Source: Chrysaora quinquecirrha
Taxonomy: Eukaryota; Cnidaria; Scyphozoa; Semaeostomeae; Pelagiidae
NCBI GenBank assembly: GCA_014526335.1
Contig: JACTAT010000013.1
Location: 1,027,987 to 1,091,986 of the forward strand
DNA length: 64,000 nt
Direction of reading: 5' to 3'
Shown here: positions 41,273 through 54,922 of the stretch, piece by piece
How positions within the stretch are numbered: position 1 is the first letter of the stretch
How the letters are laid out: each line of letters begins with the position of its first letter
Made by a program: the position numbers and the translations under genes
Notes under the pieces: generated by a model
Database searches by the model: none
What the model was told of the DNA's origin: nothing
Seen by the model: only the letters and a program-made list of their open reading frames with translations

Positions 41273-44200
41273 TTACAAAGTAGTGGTTGATGCCGATGGT
41301 GTAACACCCTTTTCTTCCAAAATCATTTTATCGTCGACAACGTGCTCCTTTTCATCATTTCCACTGTAATCGCTGTACTTGTAGAAGCTCGCCATGACGG
41401 CAAACACGATAGAAATGGCTGCCATAAGACCACCATAGAGGAACATCTCTTTCTCCTAGAAATGAAACAATCTTTTCAGTCATGAGATTCACACCGTCTA
41501 TCTTTCGTAGAAAGATAACTCTCATGCTAGAAATGATTTAAACTTGTTCCCTCTTGGCCAAATGTAGTGGAAAAGTGTCTATTTAGAACTAATTTGAAGC
41601 TTTCCTTAGCTGAAGTGTAAGTAGGCTACTGTTGCAGCTTGCTATCTTTCAAACAACTAAAGCAAGAAAATTACAGTGGGCTCTTTCCAAAACTGGTTTT
41701 TTTTGCCTACACATGTTCTTACCAAGTATTTTAAAGATTGGTGTTTTTGCCTACACATGTTCTTACCAAGTATTTTAAAGATTATGAAAGCTTTTACATT
41801 AAATCTACAATAAAGCTTATTCACTACTCTTATGCTTCCCTAGTCCAAGAGTCATGCCTTCTAGTTGTATTTATTGGTTACCTTATAACTATGCTATAAA
41901 AGGCACGAGAAAAAAAAGACTGTAGACGATGCCAATACATATACTTACAACTCCCTTGACAGGCTTGACTTCAGAAAATATGACAACAAGCAAATCTCCA
42001 AAAGCAACTGTCAGCAACCAACAAGCTTGCAGCACAGATTTCATGCTACGTGGGGCCTGTAAGAAAAGGAATATGACAGGAAAAACATAATTTTTGGCCG
42101 CAATTTTTAACCCTGGTGATACATTCAGTGATACAAAGACATTTGTTTTTGCAGTCAAAATGCTTTTGTATATAAGGTTTCCAGCTCGAGTAAGTCTTCT
42201 GGAGATGATTTCCCTGAGGCTCCTCTAACCAGTATTTTCTTACAAGGCTGACAAGTGCCAAAGATGAGCTTAAGATCCCCTGAAGAGAGACTTAAGGACT
42301 TATATTGAAGACGAAATAATGTTTCTTGTTCCTTAATTGAATACCGTAGCTCTTTTTATTCCCCGGTTCTCATTTGATTCTGGGAGTTTTGAGGGGGGGA
42401 CTTATTTTGAGAGGGGGCTTATTAGAGAGGGTATTTTATAAATTGATTAGCATATTTTCCTTTTTATTTTTCAAAACAAATGAGCTTAATAGAGCTTTTA
42501 CAGTAGGTTTATTTCATTCCATTTCTGGGTTCAATTTTTCGTGAATACGTATTTTTACCTGCGAGTAAGCAAACTCGAGACCAGTAACAGAGAACATAAC
42601 TTCAGCAGCAGTAAGAACAACATATTGCGGTAGTTGCCAGATTCTATGAACTGAGGTACTCTGAATATCTTCAAAATACTTTGCATACATCTAAAAAAAA
42701 AAAATGATGAATATAATCATATTCATGACATTTATTAAAGTTTAAAACAATACAGCATGACCCTGTACCCTCCTAGATAGGTGCACCTTCAGCCCACGTG
42801 TCTCATGTAATATGTACGACTGTACGTAATTATCAGAGACTGCTACTTTCTACAAACCATGGAGTCAAAAAGGTCTTAGAACGCCACTGAAGCTACTAGA
42901 AGTGGAACAAAACCATGATTCATTACCTTGTACTCTTAACAGGGTCCAGCAGTTTGATGCTAACCGGGTTCAGTAGCATACAGACCTAGCTCTTCCATAA
43001 GGGAATTTGGTCCTCCTGTGGGTTTGAACCACTAGTCAAACTGACTTAAAAGATGCTCTGCCTTGGAAATCTCGTTCACCGTTGCTATTGCTATAAATTC
43101 TATTGATTTCATGGAAATCCTTGGGAAATCCTTTTGTTTTAGCGGGAATCTCAAACCCCTTTTTAAAGAGTGAAATCCCCCTTAACAATTACTGTTACGT
43201 TAGAGAGGAATGGTTGTTGCCATCACTCACCCCTGAAGAAGAATCGTTGCTATGGAGATTTCTCATTATGACGACAGTATAAGCTCCAAATGTACCAAAC
43301 TTCATTTTCTTGTTGCTCAGCTGTAAGAAAAAATTTAATACAAAAATCAGATTTAAAATGGTAGATTTCAAAGAAACTTGGAAATTTTCAATTAACTAAG
43401 AGTAAGCATTTTTGTATCAGAAACTTTCCCTCTACCCAAGAATAATTCCTTTGCTTTTAGGAATTTAATACTCGAAGTTTCTTTAATTTTCGTGGCAGAA
43501 AGCTGCAATAGCACTTAAAATCAACTCTCATGTTATTTTATATTACAACAAGCTTAAATGATACAGGGTTTTCCGATTATCACAGGTGGTAAATGTGACA
43601 TGATTTTTTTTCTTTATTGCACATAAACAATGCGAAGTTCCTCAACTTTTCTAAACCAATACCGTACTCAGTGTTTCTTAACAGTATGGCTTTCTTTAGT
43701 ACTGAGTTTCAGTGAAAAATTTCTTATCAAAATTGCGTGATTAAAAAGAATTTTCACCCAACTCACCGTGAGTTTGATGTCTTTTCCACCAACGTAATTC
43801 AATTTCAGGCCATACCTGAAAGAATTTGTTTCATTAATTTCCGAAAGCGTTTTAAACAGAGATAAACGAATTAGTAGCTAGCAAAGGGAAACAAAGTTTT
43901 CTAGTGAGCAATCATGACACTTGTATTGCATGACGTCACAAAATTAAGTTATTCTTGTCGCAATGAAAAGTAAAATAGGCAACTTCATCACAACTGGCTC
44001 GGAGCTTCAAGATCGGTTAACGATAACCGAGTTGAACTAAATAGCTATAGATACATGATTCAGTGGTGTTGCATTTTTTTAAATCTTGTTAGAATGATGT
44101 TTTCGTTTAAAATAATGACGTATTGATGACGTCAAAAATAAAATTATTTATGATGCAATGATAGATGTCATATAAAAAAGCATTTTCTTGTTGGCCAACA

Positions 44201-47200
44201 ACCCAAGTGCTAAGAGTGAAAGCTGACATGGCTTCGTCGTAACTAAAATAGCAGGTGACGTAAGAATGACGTATAAATGACGTAAGAATGACGTATATAT
44301 GACATAAGAAAGACTTATAAATGACGTAAAAATGACGCAAGAATTACGTATATATGACGTATATATGACATTAGAATGACGCAAGAATGACGTAAAAATG
44401 GCGCATATATGACGTAAGAATGACGTATAAATGACGTATCAATTATGTAATAAAATGGCTTACTCATCCGCAGGAAGTTCGTGAGTGACAATCTCATTGC
44501 TTGAAGATCGATTTGTGAATGCGATATTCTTTTTCTTTTCCACCACATGAGTAAGTGTGACGTCAACAAGCTTATCATTGTCACCAGGAGCGTAGACGAT
44601 TCTGCGAGAATTAAGAAAAAATAATCATTAAGGATCTTATCCAAGTGCTCAACATTTGTTGCTTGTATTATGAACAACAGCCATTTAACAACATTGTTGA
44701 ACGATCTGCTATGCCTACACTTAAAGCTAAATCTAGAAGGCGTTAACATTAATAACATGAAAAATTAATCGACAGAGCAAGACCTTAGTTTCATTTAGGA
44801 GCTTTCAAATCCGCCGATTCTCTGTAGACAGCAGGAGTTCGTTTTCTCATCTGATATCTTCAATTAATTCTAAAGGTCTTGTCACAGTATCCCAGCTAAG
44901 TTAATGTTCAAAACACAAAACCAATTAAGCCACACTTTTCTGCTTGCTGCATCTCGACCTGCATCTGGGTTTATTTTTATTTAACCCTTAGCTGTTTCAG
45001 TTCCCCCTTAGCTGTTTCGGGCTGTTCAGATGTTTATACTCTGAAGAGTGTCAGACCAAAAAGGCTTTTAAGTATGCTGAATGATGTTGTCGCTAATAAA
45101 TAGTAAAAAAATGTTTCATTATTTTTTACCTTGCACTACTGTATGCTGTCGTGATGTCAGGACTTGAAAAGGTTCGATTGAACTAAAAGAAATAAAATGA
45201 AAATAACAGTTAAAAACTTTAAGGCCCTGGCACTGGCAACACGATCAAACATTGTAAGTCAAACACTATGTTTCACTGTTTGGCCACGTCATAAAACATT
45301 GCTTGACAAACATCTTTTGCTTCCGATGAGCAGAAACAGTTTATGAAATTTATCAAACATTGTCTAGCGAATACTGCTTGTAAAGCAATGGTTTCTGACG
45401 TGCCCAAACGGATAAACATTGTTTGAGGCCGATCAAACGATCAAACATTGTTTGTCAAACATCTGAAATTTGCTTGTCCAACAAATGTTTTATCGTTTGC
45501 CCACGTTGCAAAACAATGCTCGTCAAACATGTTGTGCTTATAAGAGCAAAAAATATCTTGAATTTTTCAAAAAATTTATACATTTGTACAACGATTCCCA
45601 CTTAATTATACATATTTATCAAGCAATGCTTTGTGACGTGGCAAAACGTTCAAACACTGATTAGAGAGCATTAAATGTTTGGTTAACAATGTTTAATCGC
45701 TTGACCTGGTCCTAACTATGTTTAAAAATGTTAAAGGTCTTAAAAAACATTGTGATACTTACTACAGATGCCGTAACATTTCCGTTTAGGCCCAGAACAA
45801 CTGTCTGATAATCCTGCATCAATTTAAGTGTTAATTTCCTTTCAAAGACTGTGTTTTGATTTTTAAAACAATTGCTCATCTTTACTCTGAATGTATTGTC
45901 ACCTGATTGACCAAATATGTTAGCTGATCTCTGAAAAAGAAGAAACATAACTTGAACTCAAAACTTTTTGTTTGATTTTCGCACTCGGAATTATCTCTCA
46001 GGTCTCGAACAGCAGACCATGAAGCTGTTGTAGCCTCGTGGTGTATTAGGTCTTTTCCAGCTAAGTCGTGGTGTCAGGAGCTTAGTGAGTCGGGGTTCGA
46101 GCTCCAGCTAAGGTAGAGGTTACTGCTTCCGAGATCCTAATGACAGGCGCTAAATACACTTTTTCCTTAACCTTCACCTTCCACTATGAATTTCTGGAAA
46201 GCTTTCCTCCCTCTAAATTTCCATCATACATTGGTTATTTTAGCCATAATGTAAACATTAGGTGATTTGCTATCAAAACACCCTTACAATTAAATTTACA
46301 GCTTTCCATTGCACACAAACTTCCCTCAGGGTTAATGTCTAAATTTGGGAAATACTACGTTTCTGAACTAGGCAACCAGACATTGTCCCCAGTTTTTGTG
46401 AAGACATGGCTTGACACAGAAATGTCTGCTGTTAGAAAAAGTAGCTGTCGTCAAATTTATACAAGATTCTGGTAAGAATTTCTCTCAATCGAAGAAATAA
46501 TTGCATGCATACACTTCAAGACTTTCAAACATTTTGGTACTAACTTCAACATTTTGCTTCATAATACACTTGGTTGAGGACTTGCCCTAAGTCTATTTCT
46601 CTATTTCTTTCTATTCGTATCACTCATATCATCATTCTGGGTCATTCTGCGAGGGAACAAAGAGAGAGGAGAGCTTTTCTGCCATTGCCATCATTGTTTG
46701 TTCTTTCAAGGAATCTTAAGAGAATGATATTGGTGAAAGTGAAATGGTGTATTTAGCGCCAGTCACTAGGATCTGAATAGCAGGTTAAATAATCGAAACC
46801 TTGACTCTAGCTATCGCAGCAGGGGCTCAAACCCCGATCTCGCTGAGCCTCTGACACCACGAGCAAGCTGGATTAGGCCACGACGCCAGAGCACCTCCAT
46901 ATTGAGAAATAAGCTTGGGGCAAGCATTCCTTACTTACGGATCAACAAAATAAGAATAAAGAGATGCAATTACCTCAGCGTATCCAAGGCTGACTTTAAA
47001 GAATGAATTTGGTTGGATTTCGACTTTTCCACAAGGTGATACATTAATAAACTCGACACTTGTTTGCATAGCAGTTGGTGCAGGCGGTGGAGGGTTCACA
47101 GTCTGAAAAAAGGAACGACAAATAAATATAGACGTAGGGAAGATAAACGATAATAGAAGATCAAGTGGGCGCAAACTCGTAAAGTTGAAAAGAGGGTGGG

Positions 47201-50200
47201 GGTAGCTCCTATAGGGGTTGGTATACGTGTGCCTACCCGGCTTATGGGTCATGGGTACGCTACAATAAAGATTTGCCCAATTTATGGGTAAGTGTTAGCT
47301 GTTTAGTGCAGCAGTGAGTGAGATATCTATTCTATTTGTTATCTGTTCTGTAGCTGACTACTCGTTAATGCCACATTAAAAATGGTACATTAAGCTCTCT
47401 TTCCGCCATGGTGCATATAGTAGTCTCAAAAGAGTCCTTTGAAAATTTGTGCGCTGATCATGGGTGATGTTCCCAAGACAAAGCCCTATTTATGGGGTTA
47501 AATATCGTGCTGGTTATGGATTCATCCTCTGTATTCTCAGAGGCAGATGTGAACTACCCCCAAATAGGAGTTACTTAACCCTCGAAGTGGTGTGGTCGAA
47601 TGGACAAGGCGATGAGCCACCATCGGCAGGTCACCATCAAGCTCCCCACCAGTTAAGAGACTAAGTAAGTTAGTAAGTATTTACTTCTAAGCGAAAACTA
47701 TATAACCATTACTGTTATCGCTTGACAGTCTCGTATATCTGTTTATATTTCACACACCTGGTTACAATCTACATAAGACGGTTAAATGATATATTTTAGA
47801 AGAATAACAACTATCTACAACACATACCTGGATCTTAATTTGCACAAATCCACACACTGCAAAAGCAACAGCAGCAAGAACCATACCACCAGCCATCTTC
47901 TTCAATGGACTGAATAAAAACAAAACGAAGAAAACAGTGATTAGGCCTGGTTCCGACATCGCGCCAAAGTCGTACCGTGCGGCTGACTCACCACACGAGT
48001 TTCTAGTTTGCGCTCCCCTTATTTTGACTTGTCACCACACTGAGCGATTGTAGAAAACAACAACAACATCGAGCGAAGTAGTGGGATTTACGTAGTGGGT
48101 CTAAAGTGCGGCAGTAGCACCAAATCAGAATCAATCAGTGACTTTAGCTCGATCTTCGTGCCTAAATTTTGCCATGCCGCACGGTAGTGGCTCGACATTA
48201 ACACGACATTCATTCAGGCGTCAGGCAACTGCTGTGTCAGAACTTGCCAAGTGGAAACTTTTTGTGCTTTGAGCTTGTCATCGATATATTGGCAAGTGCT
48301 TTTAGGCAACACTTTAACAGAGCAACAGCATCGCAATGAGACTGGGCACCGCACGACGGGCAACGACAGAGCACGACACCTAAATAAATAGTCGTGATAA
48401 GTGTCAATGCAAGTGCCGTGTCAGAATTTTGTTTCCGCGACGCGACTTTGTCTTGACGACTGAACAAGGTCTTATTGGTAACGTTTGTAAAAACAACGTA
48501 AATTTCAAAAGTATAGTTTGAATTACTAACGATAGTCCACATCTGCATCTTTCAAAGATAGGATAAACAACAGCATCATAGAATGGAATCAATATCAAGA
48601 CCAGAACTGGGTTGAAAAACTAGAAAAGTTAAGAAACAAATGATGAACAATTGGCTACAAAGAATTTAATCCCATATACATATAATCAAGATTAACGTTA
48701 TATTTTTGTTTTCAACAAAGCCTCGTATAAAAGTGTTTTTCTGGTCATTACCTGAATCTGATCAGACCTCAAAGTACCAAGGGAACCCTAGGAAAAAATA
48801 AAATTAATAATAATAATAATAGTCAAAAGAGTAGCAAAAATAGTTAGAAAACTACTCAGATTATATCTAATGATTTGCCTAACCAATAAGTACCAAGAAA
48901 AAATGTTTGAGAACAAATAAAATTGCATTGATTTTACCAAATCGCCATCCATTTGTTCAGCTTGAAGAGTCCAACTCGATCCCTGACAAGACAAATTTAT
49001 GCAATTGATTTTACTTGATTAACATCACAAGTCATAAAACAGAATATAAAACAGAATTTGCATTAATATACCTGTTGATGGAACAGTGCCCAGAAAACAG
49101 GAAGTGGGATGTACAAGACGAGAACTTTAAGCAATGCTTGCACATCTTGAATCTCTTGCATCTATGGACAGGTAGAGTATAGACGATCAGATAATCAATC
49201 TTTATGCAAAAAGCTTACGGCGAATATCTTCGCACTTGTAACGGCTCTTTCTATCGCCGTGTTAGACATGATAATCACGGCTTATCGTGAAAAGCCTTTG
49301 ATATTTATTAGAGCAACTTTTCGGGAGAGATCCGTCTCCTATCATCGATCAATGAAGAAATGTGGTTCTTCTCCTATTTATGACGTTCATAGGATAGAAC
49401 TTCATTGCAGAAGAAGCCGATTGTGGGAGATGAAGCTCTCCCGCAACGTCACCCCGACGAAAAGGTTTATGGTGTTAAAAAGGTCCAAGACGATGCTTCA
49501 GGACGATACTCTAGCACCATTTCTATTCATTCATGCTCTGGATTACTCGATGAGAACGGCAATCGATGGAAATGAAGAGCTAGGATTTACGCTCATTGAT
49601 TGAAGACTCAGAGATGAATGCTGAAGAATTGAAGAACATGATGAAGGACAGGGTGGAATGGAGGAGATTCATCAAGCTCAGTTATAAAGATGGGTTTCTT
49701 TATCCACATCGAGTTATGCTTCGAAAAATTAAAACAAAAAATATAAACCAAAGGTAAAAAAATGAGAATCATATAGCCTGATGTCTGTAATTATATTATG
49801 AAATAATTTGTAAAGTTACCGCGTATCTATCTTGTGCATGGTGAAGCCAATGTTCGTGCTTGATTCCTCTTTTACGATTATCAAATCCTGCGCCAATAGC
49901 ATGCTGAAAAAAAAACAAAAATAAAATAATAAATACTAGGACGTGAGAGGACTAGTTCTTACAGTATTCACGCCCCCTTCATTTCGACAAGGCTTTCGAA
50001 AAGGCGTCAAAATGTACCTAAATTAAATTTACCACTTAGGCCTTCACCAAACGATCAAACATTGTCTGTCAAACATTTGCAATTTGTTTCACAAAAAATT
50101 CTTTGACCTTAGACCACAAAATATTAACATTACTCGTCAAACAATTTAAGCTTGATGCAAGGATTAAATGTTTTTGAAGATTTTAAACATGGCGGGGCGA

Positions 50201-53200
50201 CTTATGCTTATCAAGTAACAATTTAGCACGTGGCCAAATAATCAAACGTTACTTGTAAAGCAAAGCTGAAATGTTTGACCAACAAATGTTTGATCATTTA
50301 GCCAGCTTTCTCCTCGACCATAGTTTCACAACTGATCTTTAGAAATGGCTTTATAAACAATTGCAATAACCTTGCTAATTATGACGTCGAGTTCAGGAAT
50401 GGTAGGGCACGAGTTTTGACACATGTTCATGTAAACTCATTTCATTTCACCCAAATTTTCTGAAACAACAACTACGCCGTCAAACAACCACAAAAATCTG
50501 ATCAATATTTTATAGAGTGTAGCGGAGTGAGGCTGGGGGTGGGGGTGGTGGTGGTTAGTAGAAACTACGACGAATGCGATAGATAAGTCTAATGTTCACA
50601 AAGTTCTACTTGGAGCAAGGAAAGTAACCAAATCTTTGTTACCAAAGAACAATCTACCACATGGTGGGGAAAACATTAGAGAAATAGAGCTTGATTCGTT
50701 TGTTGGACAAGCATTGGGTTACTAGCCTAATTAGTGATGCATCTAACTAAGACAATCTGACAAATACAGCAAAACTTTTCAATAATAAATTAAAAAACTC
50801 ACTCCGATGATTTTGAATACTCTGATCATCATGTTTCCTTCAGGCAGCTTTTTCACATACATTCTCGAGGCAGCCAGGAAAACAACTGTAAAAATAATAA
50901 CACGACGAAATGAAGAATTTTGCTCAATAACAGACACGCATGTGTAGAGAAGTTCAAGAGGAAAACCCTCACCATATGAGCGACAAGTTTAGTGCAGTAG
51001 CTAAGACCCCGTAAACAAGAAACCAGATTTTTAGTAAAAGTATTGTTTTTGTTCAATAGGCCATTGTTTCCTCCATTGTCTTTTATAATAGGCTATTGTT
51101 TTATTTATTGTCCTATACAAAAGACGATTGTTTCATCCATAGTTTTATATAATAAGTCATTGTTTCACACATTGTCTGTTTCACATATTGTTTAATTAAT
51201 TGTCTTATACAATAAGCTATTGTTTTATCAATTGTTTATATAAAAGGTTATTGTTTTATCCATTGTTTTGTACAATAGACTATTGTTTTATTAATTGTCT
51301 TACGAGAGAAGATTATTTCATCCATTGTCTTATATAATAGGCTACTGTTTTATCCATATTAATACAATAGGCTATTGTTCTATCCCTTATTTGGTCCGTA
51401 TCTGAGAGTTAGCCTGAAGTAGACTCGCTACACAAGTCTGTTATGCTCCTTAGATCTGATAGGTCGCTAATAACGGTGGCCCTCTTCCTAAGCTACACTG
51501 AACAACAACAACAGCAATTACAGTGAGGGGGAGGGACTGGTGTAGCCAATCTAAGCCTGGAATTTCTTTTATGTCAGTTTTCTTTTTTCTGGACTTACTG
51601 TACTCACACACAGTAAAGCACACCCACCCTCAAACCTAGACTGAGAAAATGCCACGTGGTACTGACCTGTTCCAACAATGATTAGGACAGTTGGCACACC
51701 AAATGTAACTGGATAGCAATCACCATCGAAGCAACGAATATCAGCTATAAAACATTTATGAAAGTAGTAAACAGCTTGAATTAAAGCAAAACGCAAGGCT
51801 AGAAATATGAGAGCTACGTGTTTTAAGATGAAGATGCTGTGGTGTAACGGTCAGTAAGGTCGGGATTCGAGCCCAAGCTATGGTAGCGTCACAGCCAGGG
51901 TCAACGTCTCGTTAATCCATTTTCTTCTGAGATCCTGGCGACTGGCGCTAAATACACTTCAAGAACGACCGCCAGTCAACGATGGCAAGATTAGGGGGTT
52001 GGGTTAATAGAAAAGGGGCTTGTTTAAAACTTTTGCTTAAAAGTGGGGGCTTAATAGAGAGGAGGATATTCATCCTTTAAATGCATAAACATTTAAATGC
52101 CATTGGAAATATAAGATAACTTGTTCAAGAAAACCTGCACCAGCACCCCATGATGTAGCTAAACGCGAAGAAAATTTATAGCGCGAATAATCCAACTTCC
52201 CACTGTATCCGATATCTTACTTTTCAAATATATTTTGTTCATAAGCGAAAAAAAAGGGGAAACTTATTATCTAAGGCGCTAATTTCCTATAAGGTATATC
52301 AAAAGTAAAAAATTAATTGAACCTACTTCTCAGCATGGGCACAAAAATCATTGAAAATGTCGCCCCAACATTCACGGACATATAGAACATGGAGAAGAAT
52401 TTCGAGATGAGAGAAGTCTGTAAAAAAAGGAAAGAAAATTCGAAAATAAGATGAATAAGATTAAGCAATTAGAACTGAGAGAGAAGAAATTTTCAATTCA
52501 GAGATACCCACGTCTTTCTGATTGAACTGATCACCACCAAAAGCTGCCAGACATGGTTTGATATTTCCACAGGCAATTGCTGTTACAAACAAGCTGATCA
52601 GAGGCAAAAAGCTGAAAGGCAGAGAAAATTAACGTGAAATCTATATCACTGGATGTAAGTGATTGAAAGAAAAGGAGAATTGCAAATGTAATAGGAAAGG
52701 CTGAAAGCCATGCATTGAGTCGCCTTCTCTCATGCACCGATCCTCTCATACACAGGTCCTCCTCTACCAAGAGAGGAAAGCAACCGATCTTCCCTTTGCT
52801 AGAAACGCGAACGGACTTTCCCACATCAGAAAACCACAGTGGCAGATGTTATCTTCACAATCGCTCCAATTTCCCCTTACCAACAACATTTTACGATAAA
52901 TTTACAAAGGATCAAAGCGACAAACAAGTTAGGCGCTTAAAACACTGAAAGGACAGAGCACTGGCTTTAGGTTCTCGTCTCTGCTTCCTAGAGACGCCAG
53001 TAACAAATTTTATGGTAATAAGCATATATCAAAGCCTCGAGTCTCGTTTACTACTTAGCCTACAACTATCCTCAATGAAAGTTTTGCAACAGATTTACGA
53101 AGGATCAAAGCCACAAACAAGTGAAACGTTAAAAAAACACTGAAGAAAGAGGGACCAGGACCACCCGATTTTAGTTCTTGTCTCTGCTTCCTAGAGACGC

Positions 53201-54922
53201 CAAAAACCCATTTTCCGGTAGTAAAACCTGGGAATGAACAGCATATATCATAGCATGGAGTCTCGTTTGCTACTTAGCCTTCATCTATCCTATCCTCAAT
53301 GAAAGTTTTGCAACAGATTTTTGAAGTTTGGAAGTCACAAACAAAACTGGTCATATAGTTCAATACAATTCAGAAATAAATATACGCAAAAATTCTACCT
53401 TTGTTTTCGGCCTATTGCAGGCACACACGTACCAGTCAAAACCATTTCTGCAATACTGTACAATACCAATGAAATGCCAATTGTTCTAAAAAGAAATAGA
53501 AGAATGAGAATCAGTCATGTACGATTACTTCAGATCAAGAAAGGTAAAGTAAAGATAAGTCAGCTCAGCTCAGATCAGATCAGGTCAGGTCAGGTCCAGT
53601 CAGATCACGATGGATCAGATCAGATCAGATCAGGTCCTGTCAGGTGAGGGCTAGTCAAGTCAATCCAAATCAAGTCACGTCAAGTCAGCTCAGCTTAAGT
53701 CAAGTCAAGTCATTGGTAAGGTCAGGTAAGGTGAGGTCAAGTCAGGTCAGGTCAGGTCACGTCACGTCAGGACACGTCAGGTCAAGTCAAGTCAAGTCAG
53801 GTCAGGTCACGCCAGGTCAGTTCACGTCAGGTAAAGTTAAGTAAATACCGAGTAGTCAAGTCGAATGAAATGAAATCAGAGTGATAATAATCAGACAGGA
53901 TTATAGCTTACTTGAATTTGCCGAGAAAACTGTCAGCTATCATTGCACCCAAAACACCAGTGAAATAGCTCACCATGCTGAAAGCATGATAGATGGATTT
54001 GCCACGATATTTATCAAACATGAGATCTTGCGTCAAATAAAGCACAAGCACGGCTGCAAAGAAGAGCAAATTATGATTTAAGTAGTGCTTTAGTCAGAGT
54101 AGCGTAATACTGAAGGTCAGAACACAGGCAGATAGATATCTTAAATAACATAGTTTAGATGTTAAGAAAATTAGTCGTGTTTTGGAATTCTACCTTTTAT
54201 CCCATAGTAGGAGAATCTTTCACAAAGCTCTACCAACAGAACAGGCCATGTTTGACTGGGCATTCGCTAAAAAAGAAAGAAACAACTTCAAACCTCTCAA
54301 ACGAATAGACATAGTGGCTCGCTTTTCTAGATTCTCCAAGCTTTTTGAAGATAGCTAGCTCAGAAATTGGCTATAATGAAAGAAGATACAACGAACGACC
54401 AACTAATGCTAAGACGCAATACAACAACAAAAAAATGGAAAATATTTTTACCCTCATCTGACCGACGCAAGATTCATGCGATTCTTCACTGGGTTTTTCA
54501 TTCTCGATGATCACTGAACAAGAAAAAATTATTTATCAATTACAAATTAAGAACAGAAACTTAGTAATGCCCGTTATGCTACATCATGGCACCAAAGATC
54601 AGAGGACGAGTTGACTGATTAACTAGAATCCCTGAAATGACGTCACCTGAGTCTCGGAGCCCAGGCTTCTTGCTGCGACGAATGTATCTAGATTTTTACA
54701 ATAACAATTTTACAAATTGCTGTGATACTAAAAAAGGTAAAGGCTTCAAAAATCTATGCTTAGACTGTTTCGTTTGTTTGCTTTGTTCCTTTGCTTTCTA
54801 TCTAACACCAGAACAAGTTAGGTCAGCGAAAAAGTAGTGTTATTGTCATAAAAAGCGAACAGGTTAATACCTCGAAAAGTTATTGCAAGCTGCTAAAACT
54901 ACCAACCTTTTTTGGATCTCAT
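41273..54922 (-). CDS. Proton-coupled oligopeptide transporter, SLC15A1/A2 (PepT) type
   Basis: POT/PTR family proton-driven di/tripeptide symporter of the plasma membrane. I place 24 coding exons with GT-AG junctions, about 722 codons, close to the usual 700-730. Exon 1 (54907-54922) encodes MRSKK. Helix 1 carries the ExxER proton-coupling motif in VELCERFSYYG (54194-54266). YHAFSMVSYFTGVLGAMIAD is at 53912-54053. The PTR2 signature NIKPCLAAFGGDQF is at 52512-52611, IPLPVFWALFHQQGSSWTLQ spans 48982-49161, and NPVLVLILIPFYDAVVYP is at 48531-48619. Exons from 47102 to 43231 encode the large extracellular domain between helices 9 and 10, typical of PepT1/2. PQYVVLTAAEVMFSVTGLEF (42559-42690) and the last helix (41273-41455) close the protein. 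No frameshift seen. Introns are packed with repeats. PepT1 versus PepT2 cannot be told apart. Confidence 0.94.
42345..42440. repeat. G-rich element trace with GGGGGCTTATTAGAGAGG
   Basis: In an SLC15 intron. The phrase GGGGGCTTATTAGAGAGG recurs at 52042-52065 as GGGGGCTTAATAGAGAGGA. Small dispersed repeat built from GGGG and CTTATT words. Confidence 0.4.
44232..44455. repeat. Minisatellite of TGACGTA(A/T) units in an SLC15 intron
   Basis: About 16 units of 12-15 bp, ten of them carrying TGACGTAA or TGACGTAT, the rest variants such as TGACGCAA. Full palindromic TGACGTCA sites occur nearby at 43931-43938 and 44127-44134. TGACGT is the core recognised by CREB/ATF bZIP factors. Confidence 0.85.
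45010..45105. repeat. Family D repeat fragment
   Basis: TGTTTATACTCTGAAGAGTG then TCAGACC, the reverse complement of the family D end seen at 940-1030. In an SLC15 intron. Confidence 0.5.
45223..45713. mobile_element. Family M foldback MITE, composite copy 7
   Basis: Starts AAGGCCCTGGCACTGG. A second left end, GATCAAACGATCAAACATTG, occurs at 45430, so it is a nested or tandem pair. Ends near TTAATCGCTTGACCTGGTCC. Confidence 0.65.
46025..46165 (+). mobile_element. tRNA-derived SINE, copy 3
   Basis: Box-A-like TAGCCTCGTGGTGTATTAGG and box-B GGGTTCGAGCTCC sit at tRNA spacing. The conserved tail GATCCTAATGACAGGCGCTA then AATACAC follows. In the same SLC15 intron as copy 4, in the opposite orientation. 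Confidence 0.7.
46748..46890 (-). mobile_element. tRNA-derived SINE, copy 4
   Basis: On the minus strand: GCGTCGTGGCCTAATCCAGC, then GGGGTTTGAGCCCC (box B), ending in ACTGGCGCTAAATACAC. The best-preserved copy for comparison with copy 3. Confidence 0.7.
49200..49745 (+). mobile_element. Decayed non-LTR retrotransposon fragment
   Basis: The frame includes MLQDDTLAPFLFIHALDY, close to the LQGDTLAPYLF segment just before the catalytic motif of LINE reverse transcriptases. MKDRVEWRRFIK, resembling the C-terminal end of such proteins, follows shortly after in another frame. The region between is deleted, so the copy is dead. Lies in an SLC15 intron, antisense to the gene. Confidence 0.6.
50038..50306. 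mobile_element. Family M foldback MITE, copy 8
   Basis: Left AGGCCTTCACCAAACGATCA, right ATGTTTGATCATTTAGCCAG. SLC15 intron. Confidence 0.65.
51048..51375. repeat. Minisatellite of about 32 bp (AATAGGCTATTGTTTTATCC type)
   Basis: About ten imperfect units alternating ATAGGCTATTG with TTTTATCCATTGTCTTATAC. Each unit contains the short palindrome CAATAGGCTATTG. SLC15 intron. Confidence 0.8.
51835..51965 (+). mobile_element. tRNA-derived SINE, copy 5
   Basis: GGTGTAACGGTCAGTAAGG, then GGGATTCGAGCCC (box B), ending in GATCCTGGCGACTGGCGCTA and AATACAC. SLC15 intron. Confidence 0.65.
53560..53845. repeat. Pentanucleotide (GTCAR)n array
   Basis: Imperfect GTCAG/GTCAA repeats with ATCAG and GTCAC variants, in the SLC15 intron between exons 4 and 5. 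The open frames across it are artefacts. Confidence 0.9.

Noticed and set aside
46025..46165. A functional tRNA gene
   Set aside because: Box A and B are recognisable, but the acceptor stem does not close and the tail matches the other SINE copies.
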